Shown here piece after piece: positions 1 to 11,803 of a stretch of DNA of 64,000 nt. Both the position numbers and the translations under genes were made by a program. This DNA comes from Episyrphus balteatus (taxonomy: Eukaryota > Arthropoda > Insecta > Diptera > Syrphidae), in contig NC_079135.1 of NCBI RefSeq assembly GCF_945859705.1, positions 24,864,501 to 24,928,500 on the forward strand. The letters are read 5' to 3'. Within the stretch, counting starts at the first letter, position 1, and each line of letters starts with the position of its first letter. Below the pieces are notes generated by a model that had not been told where the DNA came from, searched no databases, and was given only the letters and a program-made list of their open reading frames with translations.

Positions 1-366
1 GGATAGAATATTGAAAAGGGAAGGTGATACTTCCTGCTAAGGGCTTATTATAATTGAAGCCGCATTGCGATTGCAGGTGTTTTGGTCTATTTTGAACTTT
101 ACAATACTGGACATTTTCTCAAATAGGTACGAGTTTATTTTATAAAAAAAATAAATTTTTTTGAGTTCAGGAAAAAGGTGGCAACATTTTGATTTTGAAT
201 TTTAAAGCGGCAAAATTAAAAAAAAAAACGCTAGCTTGCAAATTTGCTTGTGTTACTGTGAACTCAGAAAAAATAGTTTTTTTTTCAAAACGTGATCAAA
301 ACTAAATTTCTGCATTTGGTGTTATGTATTATTTGTTTACTGAACACATGAACAAAAACATCTTAA
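1..366. other. AT-rich non-coding sequence
   Basis: I see no gene, RNA or terminal-repeat structure here. The sequence is AT-rich with A and T runs and no long reading frame. Confidence 0.5.
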
Positions 367-634
367 CCCTCTGTAGGCACACCTCTTTTTTGTGACGTGA
401 TAGGCACGCGGGTGCGAATTTGGTCTATACTTTTTCATGTCGCTAGAACTTTTTTCGGTCACAATATTTTATAGAGAATAAAGTATGAAATTGATGTAGA
501 ATATTCTGAGGAATTCGAATATTGTATTCACAATTCCGAAAAAAAAAATATTTTCACCCTTATAAAGAGACTTTTTTGTGACCACTTTTTTGAAAAATCG
601 TAATTTTTTTATTTTTGTGTGTGTCGACAGAGGG
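367..634. mobile_element. 268-bp miniature element with TTAA target duplication (piggyBac-like)
   Basis: TTAA at 363-366 and 635-638 flanks inverted ends that begin CCCTCTGTAGGCACAC on the left and, read as reverse complement, CCCTCTGTCGACACAC on the right. TTAA target duplications and termini starting CCC are hallmarks of the piggyBac superfamily. At 268 bp it has no room for a transposase, so it is a non-autonomous copy. Confidence 0.75.
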
Positions 635-638
635 TTAA

Positions 639-1420
639 TTATGGGAAATGTAAAATCTCAACGCCCGTTACATTTGACAAAAGTCAAATATGTAATATAC
701 ATAATACATAAAAAATATAATTTTATATACTATTTTTCTATTTAGAAATATTTTATCTGTGATAAACCATTCGAAACACTGCCTTCTAAAGCTTCAGATT
801 TGTTTCTCCTAGGAGCAAAAGTATACTTTTCTTATGGTTTTTGATGTGCTTAGTTTGAATCCGAAGTCAAAAAAAAAAATCTAGCACATCAGGATTTTGA
901 GATATACGCGTTAGAAAATTACAAAATCAAGTATTTGTTTAGAAAATCCTAACAAAAAGTACTATATCTCAAAAACGGGAGCTGATCGAAATTTTTTAAA
1001 TTCAGATTCAAATCGAGCATACTAAAATCTATTAGAAAAGTATACTTTTGATCTTGGGAGAATGAAATATGAATTTTTAATGATCAGTTTCTTTATGGTA
1101 AGATAATAAGCCAAACCTACTTAACCTACTTAAATTTAGATATTTCGGATAAGAAAAGAGATATTGAGAAGATTGAAACTGATTTGGAAAGAAGAAAATA
1201 AGTTCTTATATAAACCTTGCCAAGTTAAGTTTTTAAAGTTTACATTACGCCAAAATATTGCAGAAAACAGCAAAAAAAATGGGTTTTCGAGATTTTCAAA
1301 CGATAATATCTAAAAAACGCGACGTGCTAGGCCAATTTTGACTTCATATTCGGAATCAGCATGCAAAAATCTTTTAGAAAAGTATAGTTTTATTAAAAGG
1401 AGTATTTCCTTGCAGACCAG
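639..1420. repeat. Non-coding DNA with repeated palindromic motif
   Basis: The 14-bp perfect palindrome AAAAGTATACTTTT occurs at 817-830 and 1036-1049, in flanking sequence that is inverted between the two sites (CTCCTAGGAG side versus CTTGGGAGAA side). A diverged third version lies near 1376-1392. No gene is visible. The layout suggests a decayed inverted-repeat element, but I cannot set its ends. Confidence 0.4.
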
Positions 1421-4400
1421 TGTGATTAGTTTTTCTATACCTTTACTTTACACCTTTCAAGCCTCCCAATAAATGTCAAAAACCACTTTATTGACTTTTC
1501 CAATTACCTATATCACTTTCTGTCACTTACTATTATCCTCTCTTTGCGGTTGACAAATTATTGCCGAATGCACTTTGAACGTTAAATGAATTTCAGTTCA
1601 CAACGTCAAAACTCAACTACCCCTTTCCCCGAATATATGCCTAAAACATTCATACCCGTTTTTGGTATATATGAAAATCCTATAGCGTAAACAAAAATCC
1701 AATAATCTAATGATTAATTATTATGTGGTTTATTCATTCTTGAATCTTGTCGATAGCAGAACAATGCCAAAAAGAAGATGGACGGGTGGTATATATAAGC
1801 TCTGAAGCCAAACAACCTAGAATATCTCTGTGAGCTATAAATCTTCAAAGTGTCACACTCTCTGTGTGTTTTTTTTTTCATACTGAGATATGATTGGGAG
1901 TTTTTCGTATCTTTTTCTTTCCTCTTTCCTCAAACTACTACCAACCGACCGACCTAACTATATGATATGTCTGTCATAACGAATACAAATGTGAAGATCT
2001 ATCGAAAACAGCAATCCTCTGCTTTCGATAAATCGTCCGCCGCCACCCGTGCGTCGTCCATCGCCCGTCCTCGTCTTTATGCCGATTTAGATGAAGAAGA
2101 CAAAAAAAAAAACATCAACAAATTTTGTTTTCCAAGTGGATAGAAGCGAATTCGAACACATTTGCACGCATAAATGTGGCAATAAATTACAAGAAAACTT
2201 TCGATTTTTTCTTACCGACTTTCTTCCTTCATCCCTCAAAATACAAAAAAAAAGGAGAACGAAAAAACATCCTGAAAAACAGCCAAACCATCAACCCATC
2301 CAAAGAGGCCCATTTAGTTTTGATCATTTCTCTTTTGGGCTGGTTTTTCTCACATAGCGAGATATCCTTCCCCATCACATTTCCTTATTACACATTTGTT
2401 TGCCTTTTGCCATTTTTTTTCCATCTTGTAAAGTTCTTTTTATTTTTTGCTTTTTTTTTGCTACGAGAAATCACGGCGACTGATAGTGCTGACGACGACT
2501 ACGACTACGAAGTCCGCCGCCACATAAAGAATCCCCAATTTTTATATAATATGTGTTTTTTTTTTTTTTTTTTTTGAGAAACTTCAAAAGGAGTCGAGAC
2601 CGAATCGAACCAAACCGAGCCCAACTGGAATCCTTGTCAGCATATCCTTTTTTTTCAAGTGAAAATTTAAGGATTTAATATAAAATAAAATAAAATACTG
2701 CTGATTGCCCTCAAAGATGAGGAAAATATTTTCGAAATCGGGGGAGCTTTTTTTGGAGGGGAGGGGGGGAAGGGGGTGGTACTATGTTACCACTTTTTTC
2801 TTCTGGTGCCATAAAAAGAAAAAAAAAAAAAAAATAAAAGAAGAAAAATGATATAAACTTCTGCCAAAAGATTCCAATCGATTCCTCGATTCGGTGAATA
2901 TCTTTTCTAGAATCCTTCGAAATGATCAATTATTCCCAATAAAGGGAAATTTATTCCCACATCTCGAGAGGTCCTTTCCATGCTTTTACTGTTGCTGGGC
3001 GATGCGAACCAGAGCGCACCGGCTGCCATAAAAGCCCATATGATGGCAATAATAAAAATGAAAATCTATTTAATGGTGGAGAAGAGGATATTGTATTGTG
3101 TTGTCCCCAAGAGTGAAAATTAACCCCCATATATATGACGACCCCATACACCCTAACCCTTGTTTAACATAAATGCCACTTGTCGCATTCGTCCGGAGTT
3201 TTTATTATTGCGTGAGGCCAAGAAGACGCACGCATATTAAAGTCAAGGACCAAAAGAGGCGAGATTTTCCTTTTTTGGCATACACACACACACATGGTAA
3301 ACTTTAAGAAGACAATAAATGAGGGTGGTAAGCAAAAAAAAATTTGTGTTTCTGTAATTGTTTTGGTGACGCAATGAAAAATCTAAAGTATTAGATTGAA
3401 TGCGAAAATGAACGTATGAAGAGTATTTTGGGTAACTTTTTTTTAGCTAAAGGTGGTGGCAAATGGTCATTTTTTTACTATTGGGAGACCTTTTTTTTGC
3501 AGTGGAAAGAGGGTTGTGAGATTATGAAGTGTCATGAAGAAAGCTGTTAGCAACATGTGGCTCTCACTAAAGTGAAATATATGAACAATACGAATGGTAC
3601 AACATATGGATTTGAAATTGCTGAAATATAATATAAATGGCAGACATAATTTCCAACATACTCGAGTAGGTACTTTTTATTCTGGGTATAAATAAAAAAC
3701 GAAAAATCAGTGTAACACTATTACGGGGATAATGTCTACTATTGAACAAAGGGGTTCGCAATAAAATACTAGAATTCATAGGTAAATTATTTGAGTTCCT
3801 TAGGATTTCGAGTTTATTTAGTTTCTCGATATATTCAAATAGAAGTCTTTAACTGGCCAACAACCTTGTAGTTACTTACCTACTTACTTAGGATGACAAC
3901 TAACCACCCAAGTAATAATTTGGCTTCCATACACAGGGGAAAAAAACATCTGGTATATTTAACATGAATTCTGGTATATTTAACATTGTTTCTGGAAAAG
4001 TTAGCCATATTATGATTAAATACACCAAAAGTGTAGTTACCCCAGGCATTTTTTTTTCGATTCAGCAAGCTATAGTTTGTATAAGTTTTGTTTAAGACTC
4101 AGAAATAAAGAAGGTTTCTTAAGACTCTTTTTATAAAATTCTTTTTATAAAAGTCTTTGCAGAAAGACCTCTGTAAGCCTATTTTACACTGTTTTTCACA
4201 AGCTATTAACTTTGGATTGAAGGAAAGTTCAAATCAATTTCGATAATTTCGCCAAAATAATTTGTATTACCCCTGTTCTTCTTCTTAAAGAAGCAAAAAA
4301 ATAGCTCACATTGAACCTTATGAAAGCTAAATTGTTACTCGGGCAGCACCTTAATACATTGTGGATTCGGACCTCAACCAACAAGCTTTTGAAGCTAGGT

Positions 4401-6398
4401 CCTAAGCTCTGTTTCTAGTTTCGCCCACCAAGTTAATTGAGGCCCCCTTCGACTTTTGAACGCCATCTTAGGTTTGGTTTTCTTGCACCTATACTACCCG
4501 TTGTCCATGGTGACGTTTTGTCGAATAAATTGGTGTTGAGTGTCATTTTTTTAAGCTACTTGGTTTAGCCTTCATTAGCCGTTTAGCTCATTTTCGCAGG
4601 TTCCGTTCCTATGCTCACAAAAACGCTAAACCATAACTTACAAAAGCAAGTACGTCTAACTCAATCGAATATTTTATTTTTAACTTTTGAAACATGAATT
4701 GTTATTAATGCAACAAGTTATTGTTTTTAGCTAAATTAAAGAGCTTGGATTTTTAGTAAACATTTCGATACTTCTGAACACTATTGAGGCATTTGAGCTT
4801 TAAGCTATTTTTTGTAAAGTTTTTCTTAGAACACGGGAACAAAGAAATTATAAAAAAAAATTATTTCAGGTGCTAACGAAATGTGTGATGGTGGTATTGT
4901 TTGCATCTTCGCAACTACCACTGGTGACTCTCATAAATATTCCTTAAAATCCACCATTAATCTAACCTCTGGAAGTTCCTACACCTCTTTAATCATTTGA
5001 AAAGCACCAAAAACAATTCTTGCAACAATAATCCTTGACCTGAATGTCTCAAGCGGGTTTTTTGAAAAAAGAACTTAACCAAAATATATTTTGTTTTCAT
5101 TTCGATTCAATTCGCAAAAAAAAGTCTTAAAATAAGAATTCGTAAACATAAACACCGCATATTTTCTTGCAAAAGCAAAACATCCGTTTGGAACTCAATT
5201 TGCTCATTTGATCAAAAACAAAAAAAAACAAGAAAAGGACAACATAACAACAAACAGATTTTTCGAAATAAGACGAACTCGGAATTGTATCTATATACAC
5301 GAGTAGAGTCACCATAGAGCGTAAGAAAGTTGAAGAAAAACAAAAAATCCTCATATAAATTGTTATCAGTCATCCTTGAAACTTTTGTAGATTTCTTTCT
5401 GTGCTTTTTTTTTGGCTTCTTCAACTCGTGCGCCCCAACTCGACTATATATACACTTTTTTGGGTATTTCGTCTTCTTCGGTTACAAATTATCCACAAAA
5501 CATTGAAAGTTGGGTAAAAATGGTGGCAGCAAAACTAATTTATCACAAACGGAACCATACTCCGGTATCGGCATGAACTATGTAGTGTTTCGAAGCAGTT
5601 TTTATGTGGCCGGGTTTTAGTGATGGACCGCAAGCAAACGCCTTATGCCCGCCACAGCAACAGCACTGCCGCCATTGCCACCATAAGTCATTTATTCAAA
5701 TCGATTTAGGGAGTCGCAAAAAAAAAAATTGTTTTCTACCCCGCCCTTTTTGCTGGTGCTGTCAAACTTCTTAAACACAAATAGGTATTTCCGCCAAGGA
5801 CTCTCTGAGTTGCCTTTTTTTCGCCTTCTTCTTCGACTTTTTTCTTCTGACAAATTGTCGCAATTTTTTATTAATCCAAAATCATCGCGATTCATTATGC
5901 AGAATGACCAAGCAGGAAATGTCCTTCAAAATGACTTTTTTTGTTGTTGTTGTTGTGGTTCTTGTTGATTTTCATTTTATATGGTCAAGCACTCACTTAC
6001 TGGCGGTAACCTTATATGATGGCGGGGTCTTTATTATTAAGTGTGTCCGGTGCGGTGGTTATATTATAATCCCATTCCATCATATTCATGCAAATATGAT
6101 GGTAATATATTCCAGTTTAGTCCTTTAATTACCTCAAACCAGCCAGCACTTAAGCCTTAGAAATTGCTGCAACTGACGCATTATAGCCTTTAATTTGTCA
6201 ATTAACTGAAACAATTGATGTTGCTGCATCACTCAAACCTTACCACCCACTCATCATCACATACACAGTGGACATAAGTGTAAGAAATTTCTGACAAAAA
6301 TTGATTTCTCAATTTAGTTTTCTATTTTTTTGTTTCTATTTTGATATAATTCACACTTTGTTTCTCAAAAAAAAAAAAAAAAAAACACTTACAACATA
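1421..6398. other. Gene-free stretch with microsatellites and homopolymers
   Basis: No convincing coding region. Contents include a T run near 2559-2575, a G-rich strand-asymmetric run at 2740-2778, a short CA run near 3283-3294, two or three inverted minisatellite units near 3945-3996, and GTT trinucleotides near 5942-5960. Reading frames here are short, rich in Phe/Lys from homopolymers, and lack any recognisable domain. A TATA-like string (GTATATATAAGC) near 1789 has no reading frame downstream, so I do not call it a promoter. Confidence 0.5.
3945..3996 (-). repeat. Isolated minisatellite units, inverted relative to main array
   Basis: CTGGTATATTTAACAT is repeated, which is the reverse complement of the ATACCAGAAA unit that fills 6.4-16.6 kb. 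Two or three units survive about 2.4 kb from the main array and in opposite orientation. Confidence 0.65.
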
Positions 6399-6824
6399 GT
6401 ACCAGAAATTAATAAAAAAAAAAACACCAGAAACAATGTTAAATATACCAGAAAGTACTTAAATACGCCAAAAACAATGTTGAATATACCAGAAACAATG
6501 TTGAATATACCAGAAAGTATTTTGAATATACCAGAAACAATGTTAAATATACCAGAAAGTAGTTAAATATACCAAAACAATGTTGAATTTACCAGAAACA
6601 ATGTTAAATATACCAGAAAGTACTTAAATACGAAAAAAACAATGTTGAATATACCAGAAGCAATGTTGAATATACCAGAAATTATTTTTAATATATACCA
6701 GAAACTAGTTAAATATACCAGATAGTAGTGCAATATACCAAAAACAATGTTAAATATACCAGAAAGTTGTTAAATATACCAAAACAATGTTGAATTTACC
6801 AGAAACTAGTTAAATATACCAGAT
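6399..6824 (+). repeat. Minisatellite array, 20-21 bp unit, left block
   Basis: About twenty degenerate units alternate between ATACCAGAAACAATGTTGAA (21-bp period) and ATACCAGAAAGTAGTTAAAT (20-bp period). The block stops abruptly at the 3' end of the LOA-like element and resumes at 11841. The unit lengths and internal stops make coding unlikely. Confidence 0.9.
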
Positions 6825-6985
6825 GGTAGGTAGGTAGGTAGAGATGGCGGTCATAAGCAGCCTAGCTTGATGACCCAAGTAGCGCAAAATGCGCCGTTTT
6901 GATACCAAAACTTGTGAAACCTATGAGTTATAAATGGGTTAATTGGAATAAAGTGATTTCAATACATACGAGTGTTTAGGCTAGC

Positions 6986-9900
6986 CTAAAACCACTTCGT
7001 TGCATTGAGGAATGAGATCAAGTCTTTGATCTTTAATTCTGAGATGTTATTTATATCGTTGAAAAATTCACTGCCCAGAGAGAGCATTCTGCTTCTAGCA
7101 AGGGCAGGACATTGGCAAAGGAAGTGGAATACCGTTTCTTTTTCTTGCTGATTCAAACAACTGCGACAAAAGGTGTTGTAAGGAATACCTAGCTTTGCTG
7201 CGTGTTCTCCTATCGGCCAATGTCCCGTACATACCGCAACGATCCTGCTAATTTCTTTTCTGGGTCTAGAGATTAGGTCATATGATTTGGATTTATTATA
7301 GGTGGGCCAGATTTTTCTGGATATGACGCAGCTAGTCAAGTTGTGCCACCTATTGTTGGCTTTTGTTAGGTATTTTAAGAAGATATCGCCCTTCATGACT
7401 CCCATGGGGATGTTAACTATTTCTGCTAGAGACTCATGAAGGGCCGATCCTTGCCTGGCCAGTTCATCCGCCTTTTCATTGCCTTCAAAACCACTGTGAC
7501 CTGGGATCCAGATGAGAGTGATTGTGAGGCTTCCACTCAGCAATGAGAGTTCCTCTCTGCACTGCTGAACTAATTTGGAGGATGTCGTGACCGAAGCAAT
7601 TGCTTTTATAGCTGCCTGGCTATCTGTTAATATAGCTATGCTTTGGTTTTGGTTTGGATATAGGCTAAGTAATTTGCAAGCTTCTTTAATTGCCAGCAAT
7701 TCCGCTTGGAATACACTGGCAAAGTTTGGTAGTCGAAAGGATTTTGAGATATTGAGGGATTCATAGTAGACACCCGCACCGACCCCACATTCCATTTTTG
7801 AGCCATCAGTGAAAATGCAGGTGTCGAAGTCTCTCGTCACAATGCCCTCTTCCCAGTCTGATCTAGACGGGAAGCTGACCTTGCAATTCATTACAGTATT
7901 CAAAATAGGAGTGCAGTAGTCCGTGGGTGTCAGAAGCATATCCGATGGTATTAAATTTGCTGTGTCACTGTGACCAAAAGGTTTTGCCTTCCAACAGCCC
8001 GTTTCTTTTAGCCTTAAAACGCTACAAGAAACCTGGTATTTTATATGAAGGTCTATGGGTAAAAGGTGCAAGAGAACGTTTAGAGCCTCAGTAGGGCACG
8101 ACCGGAGGGCTCCAGTTGTCCCTACGCTTGCTGTTCTTTGAATTTTCTTAAGTTTGTTGATGTTGTATGCTTTATTTAGTGCAGGCCACCAAACAATGGC
8201 GCCGTAAGTAAGAATGGGTCGTACCACCGCTGTGTAAGTCCATAGAATCATTTTTGATTTAAGACCACATTTTTTCCCAAAGGTTTTACTACAGGCATAG
8301 AAAGCAATGCTCGCCTTCTTAACCCGCTCTTCTATATTTAGCTTCCAGCTCAGTTTAGTGTCCAAAATTACACCTAAATATTTTGCGCTAGAAGAAAGTG
8401 ATAAGATTTGGCCGTTGAGCTGAGGTAGAGGGAAGACAGGGATTTTGGTTTTAGTTGTAAAAAGCATCAGTTCCGTTTTACTTTGATTAACTCCTAGGCC
8501 ACAGCTTGTAGCCCAGTTGCTAACTTTTCTCAAAGCCGTGTCAGTGATCTCGCTGATCACGGGTAAAAATTTTCCTGATACAAGTACAACCAGATCATCC
8601 GCATATGCCACTGCCTTCACTCCACTTCCCTCAAGCTCCACGAGGATATTATTCATAACAAGGAGCCATAGAAGGGGGGAGAGAACGCCACCCTGAGGCG
8701 TACCCCTGTTGACACATTTAAAACAGTTTGAATTTCCTAAACTTGCTTGAATTCTTCTCTCTTTTAGCATTGAAATAATCCAACTTCTGATGTAGTCTTC
8801 TACTTCAAAAGTCACTAGGGCCTCGAGAATAGATTCGGTTAGGACATTGTTAAAAGCTCCCTCTACATCTAAGAAGGTAGCTAGGGTATATTCTTTAAAG
8901 TGGATCGAGTTCTCAATTGTTCTAACAACTTCATGGAGGGCTGTTTCCGTAGATTTGCCCCTCATATAAGCGTGCTGCGAACTAGCTAAGGGACATCTTT
9001 TGAAAATGTCTCTAATATGAGTTTCCAAGATTCTTTCTAAGGTTTTAAGTAAAAAAGATGTTAAACTTATTGGCCGGAAATCCTTCGCGGATTCATGTCC
9101 TCTTTTTCCCACTTTTTGTATGAAAACCACGCTAACTTGTCTCCAAGACTTTGGCACATGATTAAGAAGAAGGCAGCCTTTAAAGATTTTTTCAAGCCAT
9201 GGAACTGCTATCTCTTGCTGATTTTGCAGCATAATAGGCAGAATACCATCAGGGCCTGGGGATTTATACGGAGAGAAAGTATTAATAGCCCAAGCTATAT
9301 TTTCTCTTGTTATCAAGGAGTTTACTCGCTCTGTCGTAACTGATAGCAAGGTGGGATTTATGTTCACTTCAGAGGTGCTATCTACACACCCCGGAAAGTG
9401 AGTAGTCATTAGTAATTCCAAGGATTCAGCTGGAGATATTGTCCAGGATCCGTCAGGCTTTTTTAGAAACGAGGGGTTAGAATGTTCTTTCGATAAAACC
9501 TTGCTTAACCTGGCGGAATCCTTAATATCTTCTATGGAATGACAGTATTCCTCCCAGCTTTCTTTTTTGGCTAAAGCTATAGTGCGCTTATAGACTTTTA
9601 AGCAATCTTTATAGGGTTGATAAAATTTGTATTTGTGGCAGATGTTGAAGATTGTTCTAGTCATCTTCCTCAGATAAGACAAGTCTTCATTCCACCAAGG
9701 AGGAAATGTTTTGCTGCTATGTCTCACCGGACACGAGACTTTAAAGGCAGTGATCATCGATCTTTCAAAGGTTATAACCTTTGATTCAAGATCTTCAACC
9801 GTATCTGTGCTCAGATTGGGTATACTGCGTATTTTTGCACTAAAAACTTGACCGAAATTCTTCCAGTCAATTCTTTTGAGATTTCTGTAAGGGGGTGGGG

Positions 9901-10597
9901 TTTTAGTTTCAAATTTGAGTTGGAAGAGAATCCAACTATGATCTGAAAAGGATTTTAAAGGGGATACTCTCCAGTTTTCTACCTGCAGATTGGAGTAGTT
10001 GTTTATATAGGTGATGTCTAGTACATCCTCCCATCCTTCATAATTTCCCGAACTCGGGAAAATGAAGGTTGGAGTAGTACCTCTATTGCAGAGAGAAAGG
10101 TTATTTTCAATGATATAATCAAATAAAGACTCACCTCGTTCATTGATCTCAGAACTACCCCACAGAGTATGACGTGCATTTGCGTCACACCCGATGAGTA
10201 GGCTTGTCTTCATGGTATTGGCTTGTATTGTCAGCCTGCGTACTTCCTCCGGCGGTGACTGCTGGTCGTGTGCCATGTACGCAGAGGCCAAGAGTAAACA
10301 ATCAGTATTTGAACCCTCCAATTTGACAACGGTCAAATCAGAGGTGCTAAGATTGGGACACAAAAAAGCTTTTAAGTGTTTTTTAGCTAAAATACAAGTT
10401 CTTGGCTTACCTTGGTTCGAACTGACGGGCTTGTAAAAAAGGTCGTATTGGCTGTCTTGAAGGCCCCTCACTCGGAGGCCATTAACCCAGGGCTCTTGAA
10501 TAATGCCCACATCATAGTTTTCCTCCCTCAGGAAAACTCTCAGGTTATCTGAAGCACATTTAGAGTGCTTCAGATTAACCTGAATGACGCGCAGCAT
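6986..10597 (-). CDS. LOA-like ORF2: endonuclease, reverse transcriptase, RNase H
   Basis: An intact 1203-codon protein. Residues 1-225 form an apurinic-type endonuclease (N8, E35, D138/N140, D194, S218-D219-H220) that nicks the target DNA. Residues about 445-760 are the reverse transcriptase, with SPGPDG near 447, a TPQGGVLSPLL motif, and catalytic YADD at 665-668. Residues about 925-1055 are an RNase H with the full acidic set D931, E966, D992, D1044 and the HSGFEGNEKAD block. The C-terminus has a CRSC...H...C zinc-binding pattern typical of these ORF2 proteins. The ATG lies 4 nt after the ORF1 stop (10604-10602), consistent with termination-reinitiation as proposed for related elements. 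All catalytic residues are present, so the protein could be functional. Confidence 0.95.
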   Translation of the reverse strand: MLRVIQVNLKHSKCASDNLRVFLREENYDVGIIQEPWVNGLRVRGLQDSQYDLFYKPVSSNQGKPRTCILAKKHLKAFLCPNLSTSDLTVVKLEGSNTDCLLLASAYMAHDQQSPPEEVRRLTIQANTMKTSLLIGCDANARHTLWGSSEINERGESLFDYIIENNLSLCNRGTTPTFIFPSSGNYEGWEDVLDITYINNYSNLQVENWRVSPLKSFSDHSWILFQLKFETKTPPPYRNLKRIDWKNFGQVFSAKIRSIPNLSTDTVEDLESKVITFERSMITAFKVSCPVRHSSKTFPPWWNEDLSYLRKMTRTIFNICHKYKFYQPYKDCLKVYKRTIALAKKESWEEYCHSIEDIKDSARLSKVLSKEHSNPSFLKKPDGSWTISPAESLELLMTTHFPGCVDSTSEVNINPTLLSVTTERVNSLITRENIAWAINTFSPYKSPGPDGILPIMLQNQQEIAVPWLEKIFKGCLLLNHVPKSWRQVSVVFIQKVGKRGHESAKDFRPISLTSFLLKTLERILETHIRDIFKRCPLASSQHAYMRGKSTETALHEVVRTIENSIHFKEYTLATFLDVEGAFNNVLTESILEALVTFEVEDYIRSWIISMLKERRIQASLGNSNCFKCVNRGTPQGGVLSPLLWLLVMNNILVELEGSGVKAVAYADDLVVLVSGKFLPVISEITDTALRKVSNWATSCGLGVNQSKTELMLFTTKTKIPVFPLPQLNGQILSLSSSAKYLGVILDTKLSWKLNIEERVKKASIAFYACSKTFGKKCGLKSKMILWTYTAVVRPILTYGAIVWWPALNKAYNINKLKKIQRTASVGTTGALRSCPTEALNVLLHLLPIDLHIKYQVSCSVLRLKETGCWKAKPFGHSDTANLIPSDMLLTPTDYCTPILNTVMNCKVSFPSRSDWEEGIVTRDFDTCIFTDGSKMECGVGAGVYYESLNISKSFRLPNFASVFQAELLAIKEACKLLSLYPNQNQSIAILTDSQAAIKAIASVTTSSKLVQQCREELSLLSGSLTITLIWIPGHSGFEGNEKADELARQGSALHESLAEIVNIPMGVMKGDIFLKYLTKANNRWHNLTSCVISRKIWPTYNKSKSYDLISRPRKEISRIVAVCTGHWPIGEHAAKLGIPYNTFCRSCLNQQEKETVFHFLCQCPALARSRMLSLGSEFFNDINNISELKIKDLISFLNATKWF

Positions 10598-10601
10598 GTT
10601 T

Positions 10602-11803
10602 TCAATTCGGAATAGATTCTACACAGTCAGTTACCAGCTCCTTGCCGGAGGACCCTGCCTCTTTGGGGACACCGTCATCCTCGACAGTATCCTCAACTAG
10701 GTTAGGGTCCGTTTCCTGACTCTGCAGAATCTTTATCTTGGCATTCCTAATGCCAAAACGTAGCTTGAAATCGGCTTTTTCGAGAGCCCCACGACTGACC
10801 TCGCAGATCCTCAGAAGATAAGACGCGCTGTTCTTCTGCGGCTCTTCAGCCTTAATGACTACCCAGTCATGCATAGGAATCAGCGGGTTTAACTTCTGGA
10901 GACTGCGGATCAGCTCCGGTCCGCTTGGCTTGATGCTCATGAGGGGCAGCCAATGCGAGCCAGTGGTTGTCTTGGAATTTCCTTAGCTGGGATAAGCTTG
11001 AGCTTCAAGCCATCCCATTTGTTGCTGACCTCAGCTACACTTTTACTAAGGAAATCCCTAGAGAACACATCCTCGCACTTGATTACCCTGTATCCCCTAA
11101 GCATCTCACCAGAGTCGAAACTCGGGTAGGGTCCCTCAGTTGCAGATAGGGTATATAGAAAGACCATCTCAGAAAGCTTAGCCTCGATGGAGTTCCACAC
11201 CGACATCAGAGCTCTGTTGTCAGTGGAGAGCTCATCTACAACCGCCACTTGAAGATCGTCTCTGACAATCTCACTAAAAGTGCGCGATTGCGCCGCTCCC
11301 TGAGATGGTGCTTTCTTGTTGGTGCCGTTTGCTTTAGATTTTTTCTGAGGAGGATTAGCTTCCTCAGGTGATCTAATTCTCTTAACGGACTTTTTTGGTT
11401 CAATGAGAAGATTATTGTACTCCTCAACAATCTTCCCATATTTGATCTTATCAGCAGCATCGTTTTCGTGCGGAGTTCCAGCTTCCTCATTTAAAGCAAT
11501 CTTGCTTAGAATGAAGGATGCCCTATGGAAATCCGCTCTCCGATGCGAACTTGCTGATCTTCTCTTACGCCGGGTAGCATGGCTTTGGCTGGCTCTGCTA
11601 CCCGAAGGATTTATTTGGTTTATTGCGGGTCGAAGTACAGGGGTACCGCTGGTTCCGCCTGCACTTCCAGTTTTTGAAGGTTGCTCAGAGATGCTAGTGC
11701 CTCTAACATCATCTGAACACCCTCCGATTGTTTCCTGGCTCGAGGCCAGAAGCTCATCTTCCATCTCGGAAGTCGTATAGTCTGTCTTGTCTTTTTTGTC
11801 CAT
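10602..11803 (-). pseudogene. LOA-like ORF1 (DUF4780-type gag), split by a frameshift
   Basis: The first part (11803-10937, 288 codons) is a charged, low-complexity N-terminus followed by the first half of a domain resembling DUF4780 (VAVVDELSTDNRALMSVWNS). The second part (10940-10602, 112 codons) holds the rest (LIRSLQKLNPLIPMHDWVV). The two frames meet at an ATGA, where stop TGA and start ATG overlap. Because the junction cuts through the domain, and reading upstream of the ATG in the second frame gives Leu-Pro-Leu where the family has a Leu-Pro motif, one missing base near 10955 is the simplest explanation. A programmed stop-restart remains possible. ORF1 proteins of this kind bind RNA and the target during ribonucleoprotein assembly. 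I see no CCHC zinc knuckles. Confidence 0.8.

Noticed and set aside
1789..1800. Strong TATA-like string as a promoter
   Set aside because: No reading frame or transcript signal downstream; such strings are expected by chance at this AT content.
2091..2577. Two overlapping frames of 88 and 150 codons
   Set aside because: Rich in Lys/Phe/Ser from A and T runs; overlapping in two frames; no recognisable domain.
4330..4500. Balanced-composition patch resembling a decayed retrotransposon coding fragment on the minus strand
   Set aside because: Stops in every frame and no motif clear enough to name a family.
6399..6824. Regular 20-21 bp repeats considered as a CRISPR array
   Set aside because: Units are contiguous without unique spacers, vary in length, and the genome is eukaryotic.
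7575..7766. Plus-strand frames inside the two retrotransposons (also 9095-9343, 10194-10436, 11403-11780, 12700-12936)
   Set aside because: Shadows of the minus-strand ORF1/ORF2 coding sequences; no independent features.
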